From Pseudomonadota bacterium (lineage in GTDB: Bacteria > Pseudomonadota > Alphaproteobacteria > Rhizobiales > Rhizobiaceae), in NCBI GenBank assembly GCA_023451735.1, contig JAEXYH010000036.1, forward strand, positions 1 to 64,000: DNA of 64,000 bases, written 5' to 3'. A program made the position numbers and the translations under genes. The notes beneath the pieces were generated by a model that worked only from the letters and a program-made list of their open reading frames with translations, searched no databases and was not told the origin of the DNA. Shown in pieces: positions 8,393 through 15,763 of this stretch; position 1 is the first letter of the stretch; each line of letters begins with the position of its first letter.

Positions 8393-8645
8393 ATGAACTC
8401 GTTCGACATTTTTCGACGTCGCTCAACTCAACTCTATCAGGGATGCTCACTTGGCCTGGTGCGCAGAGAACTCGGTGGATCCAAAACGTCCGTTGGGCGA
8501 AGAATCCGCCGCTTACCTGTTGAAAGTATTCAATCAGGAAAGCCAGAGCGCAGACGATCTGATTGCGGATTTGAATCGCTACCTTAACGAACGTAGACGC
8601 CATGTGCAGGTTGGATCCCCTATCATCCCGTCACCAGGTGAATAG
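8393..8645 (+). pseudogene. Small conserved hypothetical gene with one extra base in a T run
   Basis: The likely start ATG 8393 is preceded by GGGAGC. The frame runs MNSFDI and then meets five T residues at 8409-8413. Removing one T joins it to a long open frame reading DVAQLNSIRDAHLAWCAENS, then a SADDLIADLNRYLNERR tail, ending at TAG 8643. The downstream frame has no ATG of its own; a TTG at 8451 would be the only start. The protein pattern (AWCAE..VDP..GEESAAYLLKVFN) is that of short rhizobial hypothetical proteins. It is either a pseudogene or a sequence with a homopolymer error. Confidence 0.55.
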
Positions 8646-8736
8646 CCAGACTAGTGCGCTAGTCGGAATGCTCTACATCAGGCTCCTTTTGGCCGGGTAG
8701 AGCAGTCCTGCCTCGGAGCGAGCTTTTCCGCTCCAA

Positions 8737-8925
8737 TCACCTGACATCTTCACGGCTGTAGAGGAGATTGAGATACTCTTGCCGGAGTTCGGCGCTGTTC
8801 AGCTCTCCGGCACCCCACTTTTCGACAGCACCAAGGAATGCGGGATCGTCCTCAAACCGAAAACCCGCTGCAATCATTCTTTCACGAATGCTTTCGAACA
8901 GCCCTCGTCGTCTTTCAGCAGTCAT
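8737..8925 (-). CDS. Small hypothetical protein (62 aa)
   Basis: Reading from the ATG at 8925 there is a clear GGGAGA ribosome binding site five to seven bases upstream. The 62-residue product (MTAERRRGLFESIRERMIAA to SREDVR) is helical and charged, with an RFEDDPAFLGAVEKWGAGEL middle. The longer frame to 9027 has no supporting start. I do not recognise the family. It sits downstream of, and on the same strand as, the DedA-MgtC pair, but 119 bases separate it from MgtC, so operon membership is uncertain. Confidence 0.55.
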   Translation of the reverse strand: MTAERRRGLFESIRERMIAAGFRFEDDPAFLGAVEKWGAGELNSAELRQEYLNLLYSREDVR

Positions 8926-9043
8926 TCGGATCTCCCATGCCAATAGATGTGCTGAAGAGCTATTGGCGGAATGCCGTCGATATCCGGGGGTGGCCGACAG
9001 CCTGGACAAAGGCCGATTGAGATCCAAACTTTCACCGGAGACT

Positions 9044-9505
9044 CTACTCCCTATTGTCAGGCTCGTTTTTGGCTGATTTGAAGCTCGCCATAACCCTGAG
9101 AGTGGCGAATGTCACGATCGACAACACAATTGCCGTATCGTACGCACCAAGGCCTACAGCCGTGCCGATCGCTCCGGTAGCCCATATGCTTGCAGCTGTC
9201 GCGGTGCCGCGTGTTCCGAGCTTGCCAATCAAAATTGCGCCGCCGCCGATAAATCCGACGCCGTTGATAATACCCTCCACAATACGAGCTGTCGCCTCCG
9301 CATTCCCGACAGTGACAGTCTCAGTCGCCTGAATGAAGCCACAAGCGGCGATCGCGACCAGAGGGAATGTGCGAAGACCAGCACTTCTTTCGTTGCGCTC
9401 ACGATCCCAAGCGATTGGCAAGGCCAGAACGTAGGCGACCAGCAGCGCTACCAGATGAGGGATAATATTCAGCTCGACGCCGACAGAGGCAAGCCACTCG
9501 CTCAC
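9044..9505 (-). CDS. MgtC/SapB family membrane protein
   Basis: A 153-residue protein with four predicted transmembrane helices and the family landmarks LVALLVAYVLALPIAWDRE, RSAGLRTFPLVAIAACGF, GIINGVGFIGGGAI and GTATAASIWATGAIG. MgtC-like proteins sit in the inner membrane and help cells tolerate low magnesium or acid, in some species by inhibiting the F-type ATPase. This copy has only the membrane domain and lacks the C-terminal ACT-like domain of longer MgtC proteins. Its start overlaps the end of the upstream DedA gene (ATGA at 9502-9505), so the two are translationally coupled. Confidence 0.88.
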   Translation of the reverse strand: MSEWLASVGVELNIIPHLVALLVAYVLALPIAWDRERNERSAGLRTFPLVAIAACGFIQATETVTVGNAEATARIVEGIINGVGFIGGGAILIGKLGTRGTATAASIWATGAIGTAVGLGAYDTAIVLSIVTFATLRVMASFKSAKNEPDNRE

Positions 9506-10104
9506 TCAGGTTCCTCCTTGAATGTTGCAACCCGGAAGATGTAGACGCCGACCAGAGTGACAAGCACCGCAGTAGAGATCGGATCGACGTAATCCTGAAT
9601 GACGCTGTAGGCCTGCCCGAGGAGGAATCCTGCCGACGCCAAAGCGGCGGTCCACAAGAGCGTTCCAATCGACGAGAAGACGAGGAACTGGCCCAGAGGC
9701 ATGTTGGAAACGCCTGCGGGAACGGAAATAAGCGTCCTAACGGTCGGGATCAGCCTGCCGAGCAGGACCGACGAATTGCCGTACCGTTTGAAACGGTCGG
9801 CTGCCGCGTCCACGTCGGATGGTGACATAGTCAGCCAACGTCCGTGCTTTTTGGCCAGGCGGCGCACGCCTTCATGTCCGAGACGACGCCCGAGATAGTA
9901 CCAGGGCAGCGTGCCAAGGAGGGATCCGACCGTTCCGCCGGCGATGACAGTTAGGATGTTCATGTCTCCTTGCGTGGCTAGATAGCCAGCAAGCGGCATG
10001 ATCAATTCGGAGGGTATTGGCGGGAAAACGTTTTCCAAGAACATAAGCAGCCCGATCCCAATGGCACCGAGCTGCTCCATCATTGACTGTACGAAAGCTT
10101 CCAT
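9502..10104 (-). CDS. DedA family (SNARE-associated) membrane protein
   Basis: A 200-residue protein with the DedA/VTT hallmarks: LMFLENVFPPIPSELIMPLAGYLA near the N-terminus, GTLPWYYLGRRLG, and the RLIPTVRTLISVPAGVSNMP segment with its conserved arginines. DedA proteins are inner-membrane proteins now linked to lipid carrier (undecaprenyl phosphate) or phospholipid flipping and to membrane-potential homeostasis. The length is typical. It precedes and overlaps the MgtC-like gene and follows the pyridoxamine-oxidase-like gene by 28 bases on the same strand, so these three form an envelope/stress operon. Confidence 0.9.
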   Translation of the reverse strand: MEAFVQSMMEQLGAIGIGLLMFLENVFPPIPSELIMPLAGYLATQGDMNILTVIAGGTVGSLLGTLPWYYLGRRLGHEGVRRLAKKHGRWLTMSPSDVDAAADRFKRYGNSSVLLGRLIPTVRTLISVPAGVSNMPLGQFLVFSSIGTLLWTAALASAGFLLGQAYSVIQDYVDPISTAVLVTLVGVYIFRVATFKEEPE

Positions 10105-10132
10105 CGTCAGTGGCTCTCAAACACTGGCGAAC

Positions 10133-10618
10133 TCACATCTCGACTTTGCCGGTGTCGCCCATATTCGGACGGGAGCTCGTCACCGCCGCAGCAGCCATTT
10201 TGATGTAGCTGATGATGGTGCCGGGGCTTTCCCAGTATTCGGCTGAGGACGGGGTGACTTTCAAAATCCGGATCGACAGGTCATCGGCATTGTCCCACCA
10301 TGCCTTTGCGGGCGTTGCCCAAAGCTCACGAATTTTCTCGCGATCGTTCTCGATTTCGGCCGTCCCCGAAATGGAGACGTATTTCTGCCCTTTGGAGTCC
10401 GCGAAGGCCAAGCAGACATCCGGGTGACGAGATACCTCCTCGTCCTTATGGCTGGCGACATCTGTCAAAAAATAGAAAGCGTTTTCCAACCGCTCGGCAT
10501 ATGCGGACATCGGTCGCGCCTTGAGATCTGACCCTGCCTGCGTGGTCAGCATGCAGAAGCCAATTTTATCCGCAAGATCCCAAACCTTCGCGTTGTCGTC
10601 TTCCTCATGCGCCATCAT
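10133..10618 (-). CDS. Pyridoxamine 5'-phosphate oxidase-like general stress protein
   Basis: A 161-residue soluble protein of the split-barrel FMN-binding type (the Pyrid_ox_like general stress subgroup). Recognisable parts are FCMLTTQAGSDLKARPMSA, FYFLTDVASHKDEEV, VCLAFADSKGQKYVSISGTA and the IKMAAAAV tail. Relatives bind FMN or FAD and are induced by general stress; their substrate is not established. The ribosome binding site AAGGAGA sits five bases before ATG 10618 and eight before ATG 10615; either may be used. It is the first gene of the operon with DedA and MgtC-like genes. Confidence 0.85.
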   Translation of the reverse strand: MMAHEEDDNAKVWDLADKIGFCMLTTQAGSDLKARPMSAYAERLENAFYFLTDVASHKDEEVSRHPDVCLAFADSKGQKYVSISGTAEIENDREKIRELWATPAKAWWDNADDLSIRILKVTPSSAEYWESPGTIISYIKMAAAAVTSSRPNMGDTGKVEM

Positions 10619-11093
10619 TATTCTCCTTCAGTTGCCGCCTGAGAACGATGACGGCGACACGAAGTTCCAGGAAAAAGACACGGGTACAGTGAGCAGCGGC
10701 GTTGAGTTGAAGGATTTTTGGCTTGCACTCGTCGAGGCCACCTGGCAAGCGCTGTCAGACTGCCATTTTCTCGTCGAAGCTATCGAATTTGAAGAGAGCC
10801 GATGCCTTCGTTGGCGACGCTGTTTCTCACCTTACTCATTTCAGCGGAGCAGGAATTGAAGCGGTTGAAACGCCGCTGTGCTCCCCGCAAGCGATAGGAT
10901 ATCGGCTTGTCCACGACCCTCTTGAGAATTCGAACTTAAGCTGCGGCAGCTATTCTTTCTTGAGCGGTTGCCCAAAGCTGAAGGGCGCGGCCGGACTGAA
11001 GCCTATCATGGTGCGTGCAGGCGGAACCGCTCTAGGCTGTAGCCGTTTGAGCGTCGATCGACTATACGCTCCCCACAACAGACGAGCTACAGG
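10619..11093. other. Stretch without a recognisable gene
   Basis: About 475 bases. A frame from about 10692 (VSSGVELKDFWLALVEATWQ) and another from about 10723 look partly protein-like, but they break quickly and I recognise no family. Given the decayed genes on both sides, this may also be a gene remnant. Confidence 0.45.
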
Positions 11094-11383
11094 ATGACAG
11101 CACCACCGTCCTTCATCGAGTTCGTAGAAGAGGTCGTCGCGGAAGTCCGCGACATCACGCCTCGCTCGAGTGTCGAGCTAGGGATTCTACACGGCTTTTT
11201 GCCTAGACGCAGCGCAACAGCGCCAACCAAAGCTCGTTGATTTTTCTGACGAGCCCCGCTGGCTTGTCAGCCCTCTCCGCGGCTTTGGGGCAGATCTCCG
11301 ACAAATTGTTACAGACCGACGTTGATGGCTCGACTTGGGCGTTCGTCCGCACGGAAGGTGCGGACCGTTCTAACCCAAGCTAG
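11094..11383 (+). pseudogene. Frameshifted paralogue of the small gene at 3069
   Basis: Three frames joined together give a homologue of the 88-residue protein at 3069-3335. ATG 11094 opens EEVVAEVRDITPRSSVELG and ILHGF. One extra T in the run at about 11197 shifts to CLDAAQQRQPKLVDF. A second extra T at about 11244 shifts to LTSPAGLSALSAALGQISDK and then DGSTWAFVRTEG, ending at TAG 11381. Matching blocks in the intact copy are DFTPRETVELG, CLDAANAHHPDLIEF, LAGTRGL and LWTFVR. With one T removed from each run, the reading frame is continuous. It is therefore a recent pseudogene or a sequence with two homopolymer errors. Confidence 0.7.
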
Positions 11384-11675
11384 CGGAATTACTTATCAGT
11401 GGCAGCGACCTGCCGGGTCTGCGAACGCCGGTCCGACTGCAGGATCGCGCTGATCTCCGGTCGGTACAACTCCGATACAACGAGGCTCCCCGATAGTGCG
11501 ATATTTCTACGAAGCCGCTCAGCGGGACGAAGCTATCCAAATCGTTAGAGGCCCTCGGGTGGTGGCATGAAGCACCTATGCCTCATGGCCGGCGGTCGGA
11601 ACCGATCACGCACGATCACCCTTCCCTAATGAAACTTCTGGCCGATATCCAAGAGAGAAAGCTTGAGGGATCACG
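11384..11675. other. Stretch without a recognisable gene
   Basis: About 290 bases. A short plus-strand frame near 11403-11540 reads TCRVCERRSDCRIALISGR, faintly like the cysteine-rich end of some XRE-family regulators, but it is too short to call. Confidence 0.4.
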
Positions 11676-11893
11676 ATGGCGACGTTCTACATGGACATAT
11701 CCGACGGCAAGGAGGGTGAGGTCGAAATCCAGGCGGACAATGCTATGAGGCCCTCAATGCCGGGCTTAACGCACTGAGCAAGTTTGCGTGTAAAGCGTTT
11801 CCTCCGCCGGACAACATAGCTATTTCCGTCTTAGATGCCGACCGCAGCCCGGTTGCCACGATGGGCCCGGCGTCAAGATCTAACTGGATGAGA
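11676..11893 (+). pseudogene. DUF6894-like small protein gene with a frameshift
   Basis: ATG 11676 opens MATFYMDISDGKEGEVEIQA and, after a one-base shift at about 11743, the protein continues as YEALNAGLNALSKFACKAFP, then PPDNIAISVLDADRSPVATM. The pattern of an initial M-x-x-F/Y-x-F/M-D-I-S-D-G strand, an alanine-rich helix and a final SVLDADRSPV strand is that of the short DUF6894 proteins abundant in rhizobia. In the starting frame a stop follows 34 codons after the ATG. Function of the family is unknown. Confidence 0.5.
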
Positions 11894-11939
11894 AAAGCAG
11901 CAGGGAGGAGCGTGCCAACTGATGTGTTTGGTTCTTTAC

Positions 11940-12182
11940 TGTTGCGACGGCGTCGCTCTGGAAGGAGTCACTGCGCTGCAGACGGACAGCCGAAAGCGAA
12001 TTTCTGGTGTAAAGCGCAATGCTGGTGTCGGACCAATCGACGTCGGAAGGATCGGCCGGCAGATGATAGGAGTTTGCCATGACGATCGGCGTCCGGATCG
12101 CTGCGGAGGCCGTATCGACCTCATTGCCACCATGTACCGCCAGCGTTTCGAAGGAAAGAGTGTTTGGGTCTTGTTTGTCCAG
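11940..12182 (-). pseudogene. N-terminal remnant of a Cys/Met-metabolism PLP enzyme (cystathionine gamma-synthase-like)
   Basis: On the minus strand, downstream of tauC, a frame reads DPNTLSFETLAVHGGNEVDT, ASAAIRTPIVMANSY, DPSDVDWSDTS and LYTRNS. This is the well-conserved N-terminal 70 residues of cystathionine gamma-synthase/O-succinylhomoserine-lyase-like enzymes, including the Tyr of the YTRN motif that contacts PLP phosphate. The codon where the start is expected is CTG (12180-12182), not ATG, and after the YTRN block the homology fades and the frame ends by 11880. The catalytic lysine part is absent. The gene therefore was cut off at this point, which probably marks a rearrangement boundary between the sulfur genes to the right and the patchy region to the left. 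Confidence 0.65.
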
Positions 12183-12350
12183 TCTTGCAGTCCTCTTACC
12201 AACTCTAAAATCTGAGGTGCCGCCCGGCAGAGACCGCGCCTCCTTGTCAAATATCTCTTGTCATCCATCATTCGCCTTCATCACAATCTGGATGGCGATC
12301 GGGCGTCGCATGTCGGATATCGGATGTTGTTTGAAGGTATCGCGGAACGA

Positions 12351-13205
12351 TCAGAGCCGACCTTTCCAGGGCACCAGCAGAACCTCAAGCAACCGAACCG
12401 CCAGACCGAATACGAAAGCACATGCAGCGATAATCAGAATACCGACAAACACGACATCCGTTGCGAGGAAATGTGACGCAGACATGATTACGTAACCAAT
12501 GCCTTGATTGGAGGCGATCAGTTCCGCGGCCACAAGCGTGCTCCAGCCGACACCAAGTGCGATACGGATGCCGGTCAGGATTTCCGGCAATGCGGTCGGA
12601 AAAACGATGTCGCGAAAAAGCTGCAGGCGGCTTGCGCCCAGAGAGCGCGCGGCATTGACCCGCTCGATGGGCAAGGATCTGACGCCGGCCTGCGCTGAAA
12701 GGCAGATGGGTGCAAACATGGCAAGAACGAGCAGCGTCACCTTCGAAGTCTCGCCGATGCCGAGCCATATGATCATCAACGGCAGATAGGCGAGCGGCGG
12801 CAGGGGCCAGTAGAATTCGATAGGCACATCCAGGATGCCTTTTGCCCACCTGTTGAGACCCATCAGAAGACCGATCGGTATGGCCGTGGTTATCGCGATC
12901 GCCGCCGCAGTCAGAATGCGGAAAAGGCTTGCGGTAATATGCTCAGCAAGCGAGGCGCCTGCATAACCATCGTGTAAAACGATGTTGAACTGGGTGAGCA
13001 CGTCCTGAGGTGTCGGCAGGAAAAGACGAGGCACTACGGCAAGCTTTGCGGCGCCCCACCATGCGAAAATGATCAGAAGCGCAGTCAGAACGCTGATTGC
13101 CAATGTCCTGCTGCCGCTCGTGCCGAAACGGGTCATCTCGACAATGCGCGGCTTTTCCGCTTCCCGAATGGCGATCCCCGGTACTGTTTCAATGATTTCC
13201 GTCAT
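12351..13205 (-). CDS. tauC: Taurine/sulfonate ABC transporter permease TauC
   Basis: A 284-residue inner-membrane permease with about six helices and the binding-protein-dependent transport motif (EILTGIRIALGVGWSTLVAAELIA, containing the EAA-type loop). The segment LPPLAYLPLMIIWLGIGETSKV is typical of the SsuC/TauC/NrtB group. It would pair as a homodimer with the ATPase encoded immediately upstream. Its start overlaps the tauB stop (13202-13205). In E. coli tauC is followed by the dioxygenase gene tauD; here the next gene is instead the remnant of a PLP enzyme, so no sulfonate-cleaving enzyme remains in this operon. Confidence 0.9.
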   Translation of the reverse strand: MTEIIETVPGIAIREAEKPRIVEMTRFGTSGSRTLAISVLTALLIIFAWWGAAKLAVVPRLFLPTPQDVLTQFNIVLHDGYAGASLAEHITASLFRILTAAAIAITTAIPIGLLMGLNRWAKGILDVPIEFYWPLPPLAYLPLMIIWLGIGETSKVTLLVLAMFAPICLSAQAGVRSLPIERVNAARSLGASRLQLFRDIVFPTALPEILTGIRIALGVGWSTLVAAELIASNQGIGYVIMSASHFLATDVVFVGILIIAACAFVFGLAVRLLEVLLVPWKGRL

Positions 13206-13993
13206 TCCGCCGCGCTCCTTGCATCCTGCCCGCCATGCAAAAGCGCCCGGATGTCTTCTCTCAGGTTGTTGAAGTCTGACGATATCTTGATCGCTCGCGC
13301 ATCTCCCGTGTCGGCAAACTGCCGGACGAAGTCGAGATTGAAGCGCGCGACTATGCGGCCAGGCCTCGGTGACATGACGATCACCTGGGTACCAAGGAAG
13401 AGCGCTTCCTCAACGGAATGGGTGATGAAGAAAATGCGTTTTCCGCTCTGTTTCCAGACATTGACCAGAAGTTCCTGCATCTGCTCGCGCGTCATGCTGT
13501 CGAGCGCGCCGAAAGGCTCGTCCATCAAAAGCGTATCCGGATCGGCCGCAAGCGCCCGCGCGATACCAACCCGCTGGCGCATGCCCCCGGAAAGCTCGTA
13601 AGGAAAGGCTCTGGCGAAATCGCTCAGCCCCACAAGATCAAGCAGTGCTGCGGAGCGACGTGTTCGCTCGGCCTTCGAGACACCCGCAAATTTCAGCCCG
13701 AGCGCGACATTGTCGATAACATTCTTCCAGGGTAGCAACGTATCCTTCTGGAAAACCACGCCTCGGTCCGAGCCCGGTGCCGATATCGATCTTCCGTTGA
13801 GCGTGATTGTCCCGTCGGACAATGGCAGGAAGCCCGCAATGGCATTGAGGAGTGTCGATTTCCCACAGCCTGAAGCTCCGAGAGCAACAACGAATGCCTT
13901 GTCCGGAATATCGAGTGAGACCTGGTCCAGCGCATGAACGACACGGCCCTGGTCGGTTTTGAAATAGACGCTCGCGCGTTCGATCTTGAGCAT
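13202..13993 (-). CDS. tauB: Taurine/sulfonate ABC transporter ATPase TauB
   Basis: A 263-residue ATPase with Walker A GASGCGKST (about residue 38-46), Q-loop GVVFQKDTLLPWKNV, signature LSGGMRQRVGIARA and Walker B LLMDEPFGALD. The QKDTLLPW and GALDSMTREQMQ segments are those of the TauB/SsuB/NrtD group that energises uptake of taurine, alkanesulfonates or nitrate. The start follows AGAGAGA. It lies 54 bases downstream of tauA, with a strong hairpin in the gap, and overlaps tauC by four bases. Taurine is the likely substrate because the partner binding protein is clearly TauA-like. Confidence 0.92.
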   Translation of the reverse strand: MLKIERASVYFKTDQGRVVHALDQVSLDIPDKAFVVALGASGCGKSTLLNAIAGFLPLSDGTITLNGRSISAPGSDRGVVFQKDTLLPWKNVIDNVALGLKFAGVSKAERTRRSAALLDLVGLSDFARAFPYELSGGMRQRVGIARALAADPDTLLMDEPFGALDSMTREQMQELLVNVWKQSGKRIFFITHSVEEALFLGTQVIVMSPRPGRIVARFNLDFVRQFADTGDARAIKISSDFNNLREDIRALLHGGQDARSAAE

Positions 13994-14012
13994 GGGATGT
14001 CTCTCTCAAGTC

Positions 14013-14043
14013 GGGACGCCAGGTTTTTCACCTGGCGTCCCGT
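14013..14043 (-). terminator. Intercistronic hairpin between tauA and tauB
   Basis: Thirteen-base arms CGGGACGCCAGGT and ACCTGGCGTCCCG form a perfect stem with a five-base loop directly after the tauA stop codon. No run of T follows on the transcribed side, so it is more likely an mRNA-stabilising or attenuating hairpin that raises binding-protein output over the ATPase and permease than a full terminator. Confidence 0.6.
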
Positions 14044-14047
14044 TTCA

Positions 14048-15061
14048 TCAGTTGCTGGCGCCGACCAGTGCATCGGCCGTGACGAACTCGGCATAGCTCG
14101 GCAGCACTTCGGTCACCTTGCCCTGATCTTTCAGGAACTGCGCAGTGTCCTTGAGGATCTTAGCGGCACCTGATTTTTCTCCGCCACCCAACCATTCGGC
14201 AGATGCCTGCACCTGCGGCGTCAGCAGGTTGAGGTTGTTGAGTGCGGAAGCCTGCTGCTCGGCCGTACCGCCAAGAAGCTTGGCAAGTTGCTTGGCGTTG
14301 GCGCTGTCAGCACTCCAGGCTGCCTTGTCCTTCGCAAACGATGCGTAATACGTGTTGATGATACCGGCGAATTTCTTCAGAAACTCCGGACTGTCGTCGC
14401 TGAACTTGCTCGCCGCAACCCAGGCGGAGAAGGTCGGCGCGCCCTTTTCGGCGACTTCCTTCGACGTGACGAGAACCTTGCCGCTCTTCTTGAGTTCGCT
14501 CAGAGCCGGATCCCAGACAAAGCCGCCATCGAGATCGCCACGATTGAACGCTGCAACGATCTCGGGCTGCGGAATTGCAAAGACCTGGACATCCCGCTCG
14601 GTAAGGCCAAGAGACTTGATCAATGCGAGAAGCTGATAGTGGTCCGTCGAAACTGGAGCTGCCGCAAGCTTCTTGCCCTTGAGGTCCGACAGACTGTCGA
14701 TGCCCGAGCCATTGCGGACAACCAGCGCTTCATCGATGCCGGAGATGGAGGAAAGGTAAAATGCCTTTACCGCCAACCCGCGTGACGTAGCCGCAGCAAA
14801 CGGACTCGAACCGACATAGCCGACCTGAACATCGCCGGAAGCGATCGCCGCGAAAATTTCGGCCCCGGAGTTGAACTTTCGAAAGTCAATCTCGTAGCCG
14901 GTTTCTTTCGAGAACTCGCCATTGGCAATGGCAACGGATGAGGGAAGCGCGTCGGTCTGATAGGCGACGACGACCTTCTTGTCAGCGGCGTGAGCGCTGA
15001 CTGCCGCAACGACGCTGCCGATACCAAAAACCGCGGCCGTAAGAATGGTTTTGATGTTCAT
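14048..15061 (-). CDS. tauA: Taurine ABC transporter substrate-binding protein TauA
   Basis: A 337-residue periplasmic protein with a Sec signal peptide (residues 1-24, ending AVSAHA). The mature start VVVAYQTDALPSSVA and the FRKFNSGAEIFAAIASGDVQ and VGYVGSSPFA segments match the TauA family closely, as do STDHYQLLALIKSLG and GDLDGGFVWDPAL. It delivers taurine or a related sulfonate to TauC/TauB. The start at 15061 is supported by AGAGGG upstream and by the signal peptide; a longer frame to 15136 is not. The length is typical. A dyad CTAT-TTTT-ATAG lies about 90 bases upstream and may be the operator for sulfate-starvation control. Confidence 0.92.
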   Translation of the reverse strand: MNIKTILTAAVFGIGSVVAAVSAHAADKKVVVAYQTDALPSSVAIANGEFSKETGYEIDFRKFNSGAEIFAAIASGDVQVGYVGSSPFAAATSRGLAVKAFYLSSISGIDEALVVRNGSGIDSLSDLKGKKLAAAPVSTDHYQLLALIKSLGLTERDVQVFAIPQPEIVAAFNRGDLDGGFVWDPALSELKKSGKVLVTSKEVAEKGAPTFSAWVAASKFSDDSPEFLKKFAGIINTYYASFAKDKAAWSADSANAKQLAKLLGGTAEQQASALNNLNLLTPQVQASAEWLGGGEKSGAAKILKDTAQFLKDQGKVTEVLPSYAEFVTADALVGASN

Positions 15062-15136
15062 TTTGCCCTCTGCCCGGAAATATCCGGTCCCCTGTTGTTT
15101 CCACGGCTGAAGAATAGGAGGGCTTGAGGCCGGCAA

Positions 15137-15763
15137 GACAGCAAAAAACTGCTATTTTTATAGAATAAATAGATAAGGAAAATTCCCAACCGATCGACGA
15201 GCCCATTTTTTGTCTTGCGTGCGGTCGATATCCCGATCGGCACGTCGGCCTTTTACTACTCGACAAGGGGGCATCGGACAGGCCGGCGAACGAAGGCAAG
15301 AAAGAAGGGCGACCGATATACGGCGCCCTTGATAGTCGTGAGGCTTCAGCCTCCAGAGGGAACAGCCATCAGCAAATCGCATAAGGATAGCAGTCGACAG
15401 GTCGATGGAAGACTAAGCGGAACTGCACGTTGGATGAAGAAATGACTTTGCTGCTTTCGCCGGCATAGGGGAATTCATTTACGTTCGAATGATTGACTTT
15501 GGTCACGCACCGAGTGTCACCGCGCAATGATTTTCACCTCAAATCCCATGTGAAGTGCGTGATGCTGGAATTCAGCAACCTCGGCGTCATACGCAACCCA
15601 GAGAAGAATTTTTCCGTTACAATCCGAAATGGATTCATAATCTTCTCGCAAAAGTCGATAAAGCTGCATTGTTTATTTTCTACTTAATTAATGGATTTTT
15701 GTTCCTTATCAGAGTCTGCCCGTTCGGCCATCTTGCTCATCGCTTACTGAAAGGGGTGAGGTT
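15137..15763. other. Divergent promoter region between tauA and the rhodanese gene
   Basis: About 630 bases with no supported gene. It contains the tauA-side dyad at 15152-15163 and, on the rhodanese side, an AT-rich block TTTTCTACTTAATTAATGG at 15676-15694. Short frames in it (for example 15493-15687) lack ribosome binding sites and homology. Confidence 0.5.
15152..15163 (-). promoter_or_regulatory. Dyad CTAT-N4-ATAG upstream of tauA
   Basis: CTATTTTTATAG at 15152-15163 is a perfect dyad in an AT-rich block, 91 bases from the tauA start. Similar dyads lie before ssuA (50475-50489), the MsnO8-type monooxygenase (40978-40992) and the 2OG dioxygenase (23354-23365). A role as a sulfur-regulator site is inferred from this co-occurrence. 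Confidence 0.4.

Noticed and set aside
11400..11540. A fragment resembling the cysteine-rich end of an XRE-family regulator
   Set aside because: The match is only about 20 residues (TCRVCERRSDCRIALISGR) with no supporting helix-turn-helix nearby.
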